The notes: generated by a model from the sequence alone, not told the origin. Counted from the stretch's first letter, positions 7,719 to 17,615 are shown. The stretch is DNA of 64,000 nucleotides from Opitutaceae bacterium TAV5 (GCA_000242935.3 CP007053.1:4015001-4079000); one strand, 5' to 3'. Translations and numbers: made by a program.

Positions 7719-8801
7719 TCAGCCGGCGGCCGTCAATTCCTCGTCGAAGCAGACGGCGACTTTTCCGCAGCGGCCGCTGGCCATGAGGGCGTAGGCGTCG
7801 GAAACCTTGTCGAGTGCGAAGCGGTGCGTGATGAGATCGGCGGGATGGAGATTCCAGCGCACGAGGCGCTCGACAAGTTCCTCCATCCTCCAGATCGAGG
7901 TGACCCAGGAGCCGTAGAGCGTTTTCTGGTCGTGGATCATGTCGGGCGAGGGATTCATTTCCATACCGCCGCCCTCGCCGATCATGACCATGCGGCCCCA
8001 CTTGCGGGTGGCGCGGATGGCGGTGGCCCGGGCGGAGGCGTTGGCCGAGCATTCGACCGCACGCTCCACGCCGTGGCCACCGGTAAGGGCGCGGACCTGG
8101 GCGACGTTGTCGGGTCTGGACTTGAGGGCTTCGTCGCAGAGGCCGAGGTCGCGGGCGATTTTCAGCCGTTCGTCGATGACGTCGATGCCGATGATCTTGC
8201 GCGCACCGAGCTTGCGGCAGAGCGCGCCGGCGGCGAGGCCGACGGGGCCGAGGCCGGTGACGAGCACGGCGTCGTTGCCGCTGATGCCGATCTTTTCGAG
8301 CCCTTCGTAAACGGTGCCGAAACCGCAGGCGACCTGTGCGCCGTCGGCGTAGGAGAGTTCACCGGGCAGGTGGACGAGGTCCTTTTCCTCGGCGAGCAGA
8401 TATTCGGCCATGCCGCCGTCGCGCTGCCAGCCGTAGGCGCGGCGGTATTTCTCGCTGGTGCAGGAAATCATGTAGCCGCGGCGGCAGTCGTTGCACACGC
8501 CGCATCCGGAGATGTGATACACGATGACGCGGTCGCCCTCGCGAAAGCGGCGGCAGCCGGGGCCGGCCTTGATGATCTGGCCGCAAGGCTCGTGGCCGGC
8601 GATCACGCCCTGGTAGCCTTCGGGACCCTTGCCGAGATGTTCATGATAGATGCAGCGGATATCGGAGCCGCAAATGGTGGAGCACTTCATGCGCAGGAGC
8701 ACCTCGCCGTGGCCGGGCGACGGGACGCGGTGGACCTGGAGTCGGGTGGTGCTGTTGCCGGGAAGCACGGCAGCGTTCATCTGGTCGGGAAGGGAAATCA
8801 T
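7719..8801 (-). CDS. Zinc-dependent alcohol/sugar dehydrogenase (MDR family)
   Basis: Encodes 360 residues of a medium-chain dehydrogenase. Catalytic zinc ligands are C44 (CGSD) and H70-E71 (GHEPCG); the structural zinc site is intact with C100, C103, C106 and C114 (GCGVCNDCRRGYMISC). The nucleotide site reads GLGPVGLAAG. This combination fits threonine/sorbitol/L-fuconate-type dehydrogenases that act on polyols or sugars with NAD(P). I chose the start at 8801 (MISLPDQM); the second Met at 8780 is possible, and upstream extensions lack any conserved residue. It is transcribed away from the AraC gene, with 195 bp between, so that regulator probably controls this block. Confidence 0.9.
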   Translation of the reverse strand: MISLPDQMNAAVLPGNSTTRLQVHRVPSPGHGEVLLRMKCSTICGSDIRCIYHEHLGKGPEGYQGVIAGHEPCGQIIKAGPGCRRFREGDRVIVYHISGCGVCNDCRRGYMISCTSEKYRRAYGWQRDGGMAEYLLAEEKDLVHLPGELSYADGAQVACGFGTVYEGLEKIGISGNDAVLVTGLGPVGLAAGALCRKLGARKIIGIDVIDERLKIARDLGLCDEALKSRPDNVAQVRALTGGHGVERAVECSANASARATAIRATRKWGRMVMIGEGGGMEMNPSPDMIHDQKTLYGSWVTSIWRMEELVERLVRWNLHPADLITHRFALDKVSDAYALMASGRCGKVAVCFDEELTAAG

Positions 8802-8869
8802 GGTGAAGGATTTGATGGATTCACGTGGTAACGGAGAGTGGCAGGGTCCGCCGGTTCGTCGGGACGGGG

Positions 8870-8937
8870 CCGGATAACCGGATATGGAAGCGAGCATCAG
8901 CGTAACATCGCAGGGCGGGACATGGAATTGCCGGATA
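8870..8937. promoter_or_regulatory. Three CCGGATA direct repeats between divergent genes
   Basis: CCGGATA occurs at 8870-8876, 8878-8884 and 8931-8937 in the 195-bp gap between the dehydrogenase (-) and AraC (+) genes. Closely spaced direct half-sites are typical of AraC-family binding. Function is inferred from position only. Confidence 0.35.
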
Positions 8938-8996
8938 TGACCGCTTGATGGATATCCTTGACCTGTAATGGGGGTCCCGGATGCTGCGGTTTTCCC

Positions 8997-9890
8997 ATGT
9001 CCGCCCAGACCCAGCCGCCGCCAGGTTTTATTTCTCCCCGGATCGGGCGGCACCGGCATTTTTTTGCGGACCTGGCCCCGTCGCACGCGCCGGGCGTGGC
9101 CGTGGCCTGCGGGGGCTGGGAACAGTGCGCGCCGGATTACGTGGTGGAGAGGTCGCATTTCCCGTTTCAGGCCATCGAGTTTGTGAGCCAGGGGAAGGGC
9201 TGGCTGAATCTTCCGGGGCGGCAGGCGCGACTTTGCCGGGGCTCGCTGTTCAGCTACGGAAGGGACACGCCCCACTGGTTTTGCAGCGATCCGGACGATC
9301 CGATGGTGAAGTATTTTGTGGATTTTTCAGGACGCGATGCCCCGGCGCTGGTGGCGGATTTGCAGAGGGCGGGCACGATCCAGGTGGCGCGGGCCGATGT
9401 CATCCAGGAATGGTTCGAGCAGTTGCTGGATGCGGGGGAGCAGGCGGGACCGGGCGCGGCGCGGATCTGCGCATTGCTGGGGGAGCTGATCGTGCGGCAT
9501 GCGATGGCGAACCCGTTGCGGACGGAGGAGGGAGCGGGCGCGGCCTCGCTGGTGGCGTACGAACGTTGCCGGGCGGCGTTGCGCAAAAATTTCCTCAGGC
9601 TGGCGAGCGCCGGCGAACTGGCGCGGGCCTGTCATCTCGACATCGCCTACATGACGCGGCTGTTCCGGCGCTACGGCAACGAGAGCCCGTACCAGATGCT
9701 GGTGCGGCTGAAAATGAACCGCGCGGCGGAGCGGCTGGTGACGACCGGCCTGCCGCTGAAGGAGATCGGCGAGGAAGTGGGATTCACGGACCCGTATCAT
9801 TTCTCGCGGGTGTTCAAGCGGGTGTACGGGCTGGCGCCGAAGGTGTTCCGGGATGGGTATCACCGCGGGACGACGGAAATGCGCAGATAG
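8997..9890 (+). CDS. AraC family transcriptional regulator
   Basis: Encodes 297 residues from the ATG at 8997 (MSAQTQPPPG); a TTG start at 8958 would add 13 residues without conserved content. The N-terminal half is an AraC_binding cupin (VAVACGGWEQCAPDYVVERS onward, with GKGWLNLPG and GSLFSYGRDTPHW). The C-terminal ~100 residues form the double helix-turn-helix: the first is LASAGELARACHLDIAYMTR, and the second contains IGEEVGFTDPYHFSRVFKR. Such proteins bind a sugar and activate nearby catabolic genes. Divergent placement from the dehydrogenase-mutarotase-reductase-ABC block makes that block the likely target. The ligand is unknown. Confidence 0.9.
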   Translation: MSAQTQPPPGFISPRIGRHRHFFADLAPSHAPGVAVACGGWEQCAPDYVVERSHFPFQAIEFVSQGKGWLNLPGRQARLCRGSLFSYGRDTPHWFCSDPDDPMVKYFVDFSGRDAPALVADLQRAGTIQVARADVIQEWFEQLLDAGEQAGPGAARICALLGELIVRHAMANPLRTEEGAGAASLVAYERCRAALRKNFLRLASAGELARACHLDIAYMTRLFRRYGNESPYQMLVRLKMNRAAERLVTTGLPLKEIGEEVGFTDPYHFSRVFKRVYGLAPKVFRDGYHRGTTEMRR

Positions 9891-9910
9891 AAATGCGCGG
9901 CACAGGTGGC

Positions 9911-12757
9911 TTACCGGGACAAGGTGACAGTCTGGCCCGTTTCCGTGGCGCCATCCGGGCGGATGACGGTGAGCCGGAGATCAACCCGGCCGACGTCGCC
10001 GGACAACGGGAGCGTGAATTCCCAAGGGTAGGAGGAATCCGCAAGGCGCTGCGTTTCCCTGTTTTTGTCGTCGGGGAACGTCACGGTCAGCGTGGCCTCC
10101 TTCACCTGCGAATCGTCTTCCTGCAGATACGCGAAGAGCGTCGTGAGGTTTTTGCCGAAATCGAGAACGAGGGCACGCAGGCCTCCGGTTTTGTCTTCGA
10201 CGTAATCGTTTTCCCATACGCTGCCGGGAGCGGGAGGAGTGGTGGCGGCGGTTTGCAGATCGCGGGCGAAGCCGGGGCGCGGGGTCACGCCGGGAATCAC
10301 GACCGCCACGATGCCGCGGGCAGGCACATCGAGTGCGAGGCGTCCGTCGCGGACAGCAAGAGACCGGGAGGAAGCGTTGTTGATCCAGTGCTCTGCCTGG
10401 AGTGTCGTACCGGAGAGGCCGGACACGCGCGCAGGGTCGATCACTGCTGTGGCGCGGACGGGCGAGCCGGACTCGTTGGTGAAGGCGATGCCGATGGCAT
10501 GGCCGGTGCGGACGGAGAGGTGGTTGAGTTCGACAGTGCCTTCGGTTTTGACGAGGTCGCGCGGCATCCAGAGCCAGGCTTCGGGTAACGAATAAAACTT
10601 CCCGGCACGGTCGCCAACGAACTGGCTCTTCAGGTAGGCGTAGCCTTCGATGTAACGCGAAGGGAACACCACTCGATCGCCGGAACGGGCGCGCACGTCG
10701 GTCACCAGATAATCGAGCAGGATGCTCATTTGAGGCCAGATGTGGTTGTAATGAAATGAGTTTACGCTGAGCTCCCTGTGCGGGCGCAGCGGGTAGTCGG
10801 CTTTTTCGTAGATCGTGGTGCGGGCGGTGTTGATGTGGTAGCCGGGGAAATTGAGATAGCGGCCAATGATGGCGGAGCGGGCGATGTCATGCAGGAAGGT
10901 GTCACCGGTGAGCGCGGCGATACGGAGCATCCAGGGCGCATGGTTGGCCATGAAAATGGCGCGGTGCCCGGCAGAGGTGCCGGATGACTCGGGCGTGAGC
11001 CCGATTTCGGAGAGCCGCCACGCGGGCACCCGTTCCTCGGGTGCTTGCATCTGTTCGTGGCCCTTGCGCCGGAGATACCAGTACATGGGGGCGAGGCCGC
11101 CTTCGTTGACCGTGATCTCCTCGTCGGGCACGCGGGGACACATCCAGATATACATGGCGAAACGGCGCGCGCCTTCGCGGGCGGCATCGAGATAGCGGCG
11201 GTCGCCGGTGGCCTCGTGGAGGCGCACGAGTTCGATCCAGTGCGGGGCATGCGAAGTCCAGAAAAAGAGTTCGCCGGCATCGCGATCGATGAAGGAAGTC
11301 GCGGGTTTCGTGTAACGGCGTTCCAGATACGTGTCGGCGCCGCGTACGGCTTTTTCCAGAAAAATGCGGTCGCCGGTGTTTTCCCAGAAAGCGAGCATCT
11401 GGCGCCAGTCGCCGGCGGGGCCACCGCGGGCGGCGACCTGCCCGGCAAGATGGAGAAGGGCGGGGCTGCGGCCGCCGCTGAGGCCGTAGAGCGCGGCGAG
11501 TTCGCTGGCGGTGGTGGCGGGGCCCTTGAGCGCGCGCGAGGGATTCTGGATTTTCTGGTCGGGGTCGAGGCTGAAGAGCGTTTTTTCCCGGGAAAGCATG
11601 AACTCGGCGATGGGGTAGCCGATTTCGTCAAACGCACGCCGGTCGTCGGCCACGATGGCCATGTTGATCGGGTTGAGCGAGGAGACGTTCTTGACCGCAC
11701 CGGGAACGTCGGTGGAGTAGGCGCAGCCTTTCAGCTTGCGGACGAACCACGACCACTGGCTGAGACCATAGGCGAGCATGTTGTCGAGCGTGGTGTTGAG
11801 GGAGCCGATGGCGTTGTGGCGGAAGTCGCGGAATCCGTAGAGGTCGCGCGCAAGGTGCTCGAAGACGTCGGGAATCGGGGCGCGGGCCTCGACGAGGCGG
11901 ACTTTGAAGGTGAAGGCTTCGCCGGGGGAGCGATGCGAACCGGGACCGCCGAGCACGGGAGCGAAGAGCATGCCGCGAAATGCGCCATCGCGGTCGCGCG
12001 TGGCAATGCCGAAGCGGCTGTTGGCGAAGGCAGGCAGGGGTTGAAAGGGCAGTTCGTCGGGTTCGGCGATGACGCCGGTGGTGCGGCCATCCTTGTGTCG
12101 GACGAGGGCGGCGGGAAGCGGGCAGAGATATGCAGGCGTGAGGAAGGAGCGGTCGGGCACGCGTTTTTCCGTCCAGATGAGCGGCTGCCAGATTTCGGCC
12201 AGATCGGCGGATTCGACGCGGGGTGCTCCGGTGTACCCGACCGAAAAATACGCACCGATTTTGGAAACAAGGGTGAAGGTGAGCAGAGGCAGGCTCTCGG
12301 CGGTCCCGGAGGCGGGCGGAGTGAGCGTGGCGGTGAGCGTGAAGCGGGGGTCTTCGGGAAACTCCCAGCGGGTGATGCCGTCGGCGCCGGTGGTGGAGCG
12401 GGTGGCGCGCAGGGAGACCACCTCACCGGCGGCGAAGAGGTTGGCGGTGCGACCGTCGGCCGCGGCATCGAGAATGCTGTCGTCGAAGCCGTCGCCTGCG
12501 ATCGCGGCGTCGCGCTGGACGGCGGCGTAGTCGGATCGGCCTTTGTCGTGCGCAAGCCAGGTGGGGACATTGTAGCTGACGGCCTTGACGCCAGCGGGGC
12601 GCATGGCGACCTGCGGATCGGTGTCGCGGATGAGGACGACGAACCGGGAGGCAAACACTGTCGGGTTGTCCGCATCGGAGCCGGTCGCGTGCGCCGTCTT
12701 CACAACCAGGAGGAAGACGCCCAATGAAATCAGGAAGCGAGGCAGAGGGTGGCGCAT
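9911..12757 (-). CDS. Large secreted protein, predicted helical-toroid enzyme (paralogue of 14127-17615)
   Basis: Encodes 948 residues from the ATG at 12757 (MRHPLPRFLISLGVFLLV), which gives a clear signal peptide cut near AHATG. I do not recognise a named family. The first ~320 residues look like beta-sandwich; the middle (~350-700) has many helix pairs, with motifs such as DRDAGELFFWTSHAPHW and NHAPWMLRIAALTGD as in (alpha/alpha)6 polysaccharide lyases and hydrolases; the last ~250 residues look like beta domains. It shares FPGYH..., YNHIWPQ... and RSGDRVVFP blocks with the 1162-residue protein at 14127-17615, so the two are paralogues. It is the last gene of the locus, 47 bp after the SGNH hydrolase. 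Inferred role: attack on the main chain of an unknown glycan. Confidence 0.8.
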   Translation of the reverse strand: MRHPLPRFLISLGVFLLVVKTAHATGSDADNPTVFASRFVVLIRDTDPQVAMRPAGVKAVSYNVPTWLAHDKGRSDYAAVQRDAAIAGDGFDDSILDAAADGRTANLFAAGEVVSLRATRSTTGADGITRWEFPEDPRFTLTATLTPPASGTAESLPLLTFTLVSKIGAYFSVGYTGAPRVESADLAEIWQPLIWTEKRVPDRSFLTPAYLCPLPAALVRHKDGRTTGVIAEPDELPFQPLPAFANSRFGIATRDRDGAFRGMLFAPVLGGPGSHRSPGEAFTFKVRLVEARAPIPDVFEHLARDLYGFRDFRHNAIGSLNTTLDNMLAYGLSQWSWFVRKLKGCAYSTDVPGAVKNVSSLNPINMAIVADDRRAFDEIGYPIAEFMLSREKTLFSLDPDQKIQNPSRALKGPATTASELAALYGLSGGRSPALLHLAGQVAARGGPAGDWRQMLAFWENTGDRIFLEKAVRGADTYLERRYTKPATSFIDRDAGELFFWTSHAPHWIELVRLHEATGDRRYLDAAREGARRFAMYIWMCPRVPDEEITVNEGGLAPMYWYLRRKGHEQMQAPEERVPAWRLSEIGLTPESSGTSAGHRAIFMANHAPWMLRIAALTGDTFLHDIARSAIIGRYLNFPGYHINTARTTIYEKADYPLRPHRELSVNSFHYNHIWPQMSILLDYLVTDVRARSGDRVVFPSRYIEGYAYLKSQFVGDRAGKFYSLPEAWLWMPRDLVKTEGTVELNHLSVRTGHAIGIAFTNESGSPVRATAVIDPARVSGLSGTTLQAEHWINNASSRSLAVRDGRLALDVPARGIVAVVIPGVTPRPGFARDLQTAATTPPAPGSVWENDYVEDKTGGLRALVLDFGKNLTTLFAYLQEDDSQVKEATLTVTFPDDKNRETQRLADSSYPWEFTLPLSGDVGRVDLRLTVIRPDGATETGQTVTLSR

Positions 12758-12804
12758 GGGAAGGGTGGGGTGAGGGGCGAGATCGGTTTCCGGATTTTCG
12801 GGCA

Positions 12805-14130
12805 TCATGGCCGCGCGTCGGGGAGCAGGAATCCGCAGAGATAGAGCTGATGGGGCGTGAACGCAGCCGGATCCTTTGGCGAGTGACCGCGGCGTTTCAA
12901 TATCGGGATTTTGTCGATTTGCTCGTCGAGCAGCTCCACGCGCACTGTATGCGCGCCGGACTCAAGCGCATGCGGAAACCACCACACCGCGAGCCGGTAG
13001 TGGCCTTCCACGCTGAACGAATCGAAAAACGTTCCGGTTGCCGGCGGGAGATCGTCCACCGTTACGCGGAAGCGGCCATTGTCGGGACCTTTCATACCGA
13101 GCAGTCCGATGGCAGTCCCTTTGAAGGGAGTTGTGACCGATGTTCCCGGTTGCGTCGCCAGCCAGAGCGGAGGCGTGAGTTGGGCCGGTTGCCAGGCGGT
13201 GCGTTTGTCACCCGCGGGGATTTGCTCCCAGGCACCGGAACGGCTGGCGGAGGCGACAGGGACGATGCCTGCGTGTTCCCACGGCGCCGTTGTCAGAGGC
13301 AGGGGCAGGGCATGCGGCCGGGAGGATGGGGAGGTGCCGGCGGGAGGGGTCATCATCTGTTTCAGGGCCGGACCGATGATTGAAAAGTACAGGCGGTGTC
13401 CCGCTGGCAGCGGGTGAATGCCGTCGGAGGTGAACACGGTGCGTCCGTCCTGGTCACGTCCCAGCGCATCGAGCCCTTGGGATGACCCGCGCATCACGAG
13501 TTTCCCGGCGGTGGCGAGTCGCGCCACCTCGGTTCCAGGGTGGAGGGAGGGGATGCCGTAGTGCGCGGCCACTTCATCCATCACCCGGCTTGTTTCCGGA
13601 CTGCGTCCGGCTTCGTAGTCCGGGAGCTGATCCTGACTGACGGTGTAAATGAAACAGATATCGGTCGACGGGTTTACCTGCCACGTCTGGCGGACGATAC
13701 CTTCCATCGCCTCACGTATCCGGGTTTCGGTGGCAGCGGAATCGTTGACGGCAAACTCCACGAAGAGGAGGTCCGGGCGATACTCGATCACCTGCGTTTC
13801 CAGACGGCATGCTCCAAAATCCGAACCGGTGCCCGGGATGGCGGCAAAAATCTCCTCCACCGTCGTCTGCGGGAACTCCCGTTTCAGAAAATCAGTCGTG
13901 AGGGTGCGCCATCCCCAGGACGCCGTGATGCTCCCGCCAAGATACGCCACGCGTACCGGTTGGCCCACCTGTACTTTGGCCTGGATGTTGGGAAGACCGG
14001 CGCGGAGATTGACCGTCGGCAAGGGCGCCGGCGAACGGGTTGCATCGACGGTTTCCGCTGCAGTCAGGGTGCAGGCGACGAGCATGGGGAGAGCGTGACG
14101 GAAAACGATGTGCAGGAGATCTCGTTTCAT
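12805..14130 (-). CDS. Secreted SGNH/GDSL hydrolase (carbohydrate esterase-like)
   Basis: Encodes 441 residues with a signal peptide (hydrophobic run up to TAAET, ~26). The SGNH blocks are present: nucleophile S67 in YLGGSITASWGW, the N129 block in EFAVND, and the D236-x-x-H239 pair in SDGIHPLPAGH. A C-terminal beta-domain (residues ~270-441) probably binds carbohydrate. Such enzymes typically remove acetyl or other acyl groups from polysaccharides outside the cytoplasm. The start overlaps the stop of the preceding large enzyme by 4 bp (ATGA), which suggests translational coupling. Flanked by two paralogous helical enzymes, it probably de-esterifies their substrate. Confidence 0.88.
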   Translation of the reverse strand: MKRDLLHIVFRHALPMLVACTLTAAETVDATRSPAPLPTVNLRAGLPNIQAKVQVGQPVRVAYLGGSITASWGWRTLTTDFLKREFPQTTVEEIFAAIPGTGSDFGACRLETQVIEYRPDLLFVEFAVNDSAATETRIREAMEGIVRQTWQVNPSTDICFIYTVSQDQLPDYEAGRSPETSRVMDEVAAHYGIPSLHPGTEVARLATAGKLVMRGSSQGLDALGRDQDGRTVFTSDGIHPLPAGHRLYFSIIGPALKQMMTPPAGTSPSSRPHALPLPLTTAPWEHAGIVPVASASRSGAWEQIPAGDKRTAWQPAQLTPPLWLATQPGTSVTTPFKGTAIGLLGMKGPDNGRFRVTVDDLPPATGTFFDSFSVEGHYRLAVWWFPHALESGAHTVRVELLDEQIDKIPILKRRGHSPKDPAAFTPHQLYLCGFLLPDARP

Positions 14131-17100
14131 CGGGAGGCGGTACCGGAAAGGGTGAGGTCATCGGTGACGGTTTGCCGGCCGTCCGCAGTGGTGAGGCGGA
14201 GACGGAATTTCGCGGGACGTTCCACCGGCCACGGATACACGGTAAGTTCGAAGGGGAAGCGGTCCACGACGCGTGGAGTAGCGGGGGTGTCGCCATCGAT
14301 GAGAAGTTCGACCTTCGATCCTTCGGCGGGGCGGCCGGTGAGGCAGAGGTAGAGCGAATCCTTGCCGAAGGGAGAACGGATGCGCCAGGCGTGCAGCGTT
14401 TCCCAGGGGCCGCCGAGGTCGGCGGAGATGGGCCCGGCGGTGACGGGCGGGAGGGCGGCGGCCTTTTCCGGCGCGGCGGTGGAAGCGAAGCCGAGGGCGA
14501 CGAGGCCTCGCGGAGGAACGGTCAACGAGGGCGTCCATGGGGCCGGTTCGGTGGCGGAGGCGCCGGGCGCAGCGGTGCGGACGAGCACGGGTTGCTGCGT
14601 GTCCACCCGGAGCGCGGCGGCGTCGAGCTGGACGCGGGCGGGGCGGGCGTCGGAGGCGTCGTTCATGAGCACGACCCAGAAGCGCTCCGGCGTACGCGCG
14701 GCGATCCAGTTGAGGCCGGGGTCGTCCACGGTGACGCCGTGCGGGAGGAGCGGGCGGGCGTCGTGCTCGCCGAAGATCTCGCCACCGCCCTGGCCGAAGA
14801 CGCGGTTGTTGAACCAGACGTAACCGGCCTGCTGCGCCCAGGGGAACTTGATTTCGCCGCCGGAGCGCAGTTCGGCCTCGGCGAAGAGCCAGTCGAGCGT
14901 GAAGGCGAGATGCGGGGGGATGTGGTGATAATAAATGCTGGTGACGTCCGGGCCTTTGTAGGGGTAGCGGGCGGATTGGGGGAGGTCGGTGAAGCCGCGC
15001 AGGTAGTAACCGGGATAGTTGCCGAAGCGGCCGACGATGCCGTTGCGGGCCGAGTCGCGGTAAACGGGATCGCGCGTAAGGGCGTGGAGGCGGAGGAGTG
15101 AGGGCGTCCAGCTGGACATCAGGATCGTCTGGAAGCCTTCGGTTTCGCCGCGGCTGGCACCGGCGAAGAAGGTGGAAGGCTGTTCGAGGCTGAGGCCGAC
15201 GGGAGAAACGATCCAGGCCGGGACGGTGTGTTCGAGCACGTCGCCGGGCTGGCGCGGCCAGCCGAGCCGGAAAGGCTTGCCACCGCGCCACCACAGGTGG
15301 GTGTTGCCGATAAAATCGTTGCCCTTGTGGATGAGTTCGGGCGCGGCAAGGTTGCCGGCAGGCGGCGCGGGTTGGGAGCGGAGGCCGGCGACGGTGAGCA
15401 TGGCGCCGGTGCGCGCGGCCTCGAGCCAGCGGGCATCGCCGGTGAGTTCGTGGAGCGCGAGCAGATCCCACCAGACGGGGATGAAGTCGTGGTTGTAGAA
15501 GGGGGCGTAGCCGATGTCGCCGGTCTTGCGGCCGTCGATCTCGCGGGCCACCCACTCGGCGGCCTGGCGGACGGCCGTATCCAGGAGATCAGGACGCGGT
15601 TCGAGGCGATAGAGGGCGAGGGTGTCGGAGAATTTTGGAATCCAGTGCTGCACAGAGCCGGCGCGGGCGGCGCGACGCGCGAGGTCGGCGAGCCAGGGGT
15701 TGGCGCCGGGGCCGAGAAGCGAGTCGAGCCCCTGCCAGTAAGCGGCACCATAGTAGCGGCTGGGGGTGGCGAGGCGCACGGCTTTTTCATCGGCGTAAAC
15801 GGGCTGGGTTTTCGGCACTTCGAGCGCGAAATGCGCGGCGGTGCGGGTGAGCGTGTATTCGATGGTGGGCAGGGCGCGGGAGACATAGAGCGCCTCGTCG
15901 TCGGCGAGTACGGCGGCGGAAACGACGGCGAGAGGCGCGGAGTGGGTGACGGTGCCGGGCGCTTCGATGTTCCAGAAACCCTTGAGGCGGGCGTCCCAGC
16001 CGCCGGCGTCCTCATCGGTCATGAGCGTGAAGATGTTGCGCGCGGCCCGGGTGATGGATTGCTCGACGGGGTGGCGGTAGTCGGTGACGTTGAAGATGCG
16101 TTGCGTGGCGTAGGCGAGGGTGTCGCGCCAGTCTCCGGCGCGGGCGAACACGCGCCAGCGCAGGGTGTGCGTTTCGCCGGCACGCCAGCGGGAATCCTCG
16201 AAACCGAGGACGGGCTGAAAGACGGCGGGCTGGAGGCGTCCATCGTCGGCCTGGAGCGCGAAGCCATAGCGGGCGTTGCGGACGTGCGGCCATTCGAAGG
16301 GGATGCCGGCGGGCGAGGCGGCGACGCCGAGGGTGAGAGCGGGGAGGGCGCCATCGGGCGGGAGTTCGATGAGAGAGAGCGGTTGCGGGGTGACGGTGTC
16401 GGGCACCATCTTGGCGCCGACGGGGCGGCGCTGGAACTGGTAGAGCGGCGGAAGGAGATTGAACGTCACGTCGGCGGGGGTGTGCGCGGCGAAGGGGGCC
16501 GAGACGACCGAGTAGTATCCGTCGGCCCAGGCGGCAAGGGTGGTTGTGACTTCGAAGTCGCCACGTCCCGGGGCGACGCGCCAGACGGAGCGGGCGGTGA
16601 TCTTGCCGGTGTCGTCCGCGAAGGCGAGTTCGGCGCCGCCGTCAGGAAGTGCGTGGGCGGAGCGGGCGGTGAGGGTGGTCAGGGGGGCGGCTCGCCAGGG
16701 ATTGTCGGCGTCGGCCCCGGTCGTGTAGTCGCGACCACCGACGCGGACGCGGAGGGCGTTGGCGGGGTTGCGCCAGCGGGGGTTGATCTGGCCGGTTTCG
16801 AGGGTGTTTTCCGCGGTGTGGAGGATGAAGAGGCTTTCGGGATCGTTGCCGGAGTCGGGGTCGCCGGGGAGGGGAATCCAGCCGTCGGGGGCATCGGGCG
16901 TGGCAACCTCGGTGATGCGGCGGACGGAGCCGTCTTGCGAAACGAAGCGTATGCGGATCCGGTCGCCGGCGAGCGTGGCGACCGGCGTGGCGGGCGCAGC
17001 ATGGCCCGCGGTGGCGCGGACATTGTCGGCGATCCGGGGAGGACCGGAAACGGGGGCGGGTTTGAGGACGAGCGGGGTGACGCGGTGGCGGAGCAGCGCG

Positions 17101-17615
17101 GCGCGGGAGAGCGCGTTGGGGTCGAGCGTGGCGTCGGTGGTGAAAAGGAGCGCGTCGCAGCGGCCGTAGAAGCGGGTGACGTCGATCAGCTCGATGGCGG
17201 TGTCGCCGGCGGGGAGCGGGAGGGTGCCGAGTTTTTCCCAAGCCCATTCGTCGTGCCCGTGCCGGCCGGCCTCGCCGGGGAGGCGGGTGCCGTTGATGGC
17301 GACGGCGTAGCGGCGGTCGCCCTGGCGGGTGTGGACAAAGTCAACGGCGCGCGCCCACATGGTGTAGTTGCCAGCCGATGACACGTTGATGGCGGTAAAC
17401 GCGTTGAGATCGGAGCCGGAGGCGCGCAGGATGCGCGGGCCGAACGAGCCGCCGCGTGTCTCCTGCAACCAGCCGCCGGTGAACTGGAATTCGCCGGCGA
17501 GAACGAGCAGGGTCCGGGGCGCGGGTGTCGCCGCAGAAAGGCCGAAGGGCTGGAGGCCGAAAGCGGAAAGGAAAAGCGCTGTCAGGCAGAGGATGCGTTG
17601 CAGGATGGTTTTCAT
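14127..17615 (-). CDS. Very large secreted protein, predicted helical-toroid enzyme (1162 aa)
   Basis: Encodes 1162 residues with a signal peptide (LCLTALFLSAFGLQPFGLSA). Residues ~30-180 resemble a ligand-binding beta-sandwich (FTGGWLQETRGGSFGPRILR, YTMWARAVDF); ~230-560 are beta-rich; ~600-930 are helical repeats (DLLALHELTGDARWLEAART, HALTRDPVYRDSARNGIVGR) typical of (alpha/alpha)6 enzymes; the last ~200 residues are beta again. It is paralogous to the protein at 9911-12757 in the helical part. No family name can be assigned from memory. It overlaps both neighbours by 4 bp (symporter upstream, SGNH hydrolase downstream), so all three are probably made from one message. Inferred role: extracellular depolymerase with its own binding module. 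Confidence 0.82.
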   Translation of the reverse strand: MKTILQRILCLTALFLSAFGLQPFGLSAATPAPRTLLVLAGEFQFTGGWLQETRGGSFGPRILRASGSDLNAFTAINVSSAGNYTMWARAVDFVHTRQGDRRYAVAINGTRLPGEAGRHGHDEWAWEKLGTLPLPAGDTAIELIDVTRFYGRCDALLFTTDATLDPNALSRAALLRHRVTPLVLKPAPVSGPPRIADNVRATAGHAAPATPVATLAGDRIRIRFVSQDGSVRRITEVATPDAPDGWIPLPGDPDSGNDPESLFILHTAENTLETGQINPRWRNPANALRVRVGGRDYTTGADADNPWRAAPLTTLTARSAHALPDGGAELAFADDTGKITARSVWRVAPGRGDFEVTTTLAAWADGYYSVVSAPFAAHTPADVTFNLLPPLYQFQRRPVGAKMVPDTVTPQPLSLIELPPDGALPALTLGVAASPAGIPFEWPHVRNARYGFALQADDGRLQPAVFQPVLGFEDSRWRAGETHTLRWRVFARAGDWRDTLAYATQRIFNVTDYRHPVEQSITRAARNIFTLMTDEDAGGWDARLKGFWNIEAPGTVTHSAPLAVVSAAVLADDEALYVSRALPTIEYTLTRTAAHFALEVPKTQPVYADEKAVRLATPSRYYGAAYWQGLDSLLGPGANPWLADLARRAARAGSVQHWIPKFSDTLALYRLEPRPDLLDTAVRQAAEWVAREIDGRKTGDIGYAPFYNHDFIPVWWDLLALHELTGDARWLEAARTGAMLTVAGLRSQPAPPAGNLAAPELIHKGNDFIGNTHLWWRGGKPFRLGWPRQPGDVLEHTVPAWIVSPVGLSLEQPSTFFAGASRGETEGFQTILMSSWTPSLLRLHALTRDPVYRDSARNGIVGRFGNYPGYYLRGFTDLPQSARYPYKGPDVTSIYYHHIPPHLAFTLDWLFAEAELRSGGEIKFPWAQQAGYVWFNNRVFGQGGGEIFGEHDARPLLPHGVTVDDPGLNWIAARTPERFWVVLMNDASDARPARVQLDAAALRVDTQQPVLVRTAAPGASATEPAPWTPSLTVPPRGLVALGFASTAAPEKAAALPPVTAGPISADLGGPWETLHAWRIRSPFGKDSLYLCLTGRPAEGSKVELLIDGDTPATPRVVDRFPFELTVYPWPVERPAKFRLRLTTADGRQTVTDDLTLSGTASR

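Noticed and set aside
11045-12727. 560-codon plus-strand frame opposite the 948-residue secreted protein
   Set aside because: Same codon-bias shadow; no start context and no recognisable motif.
15228-17381. 717-codon plus-strand frame opposite the 1162-residue enzyme
   Set aside because: Antisense to a gene with signal peptide and recognisable domain order; composition is low-complexity Gly/Glu/Val.
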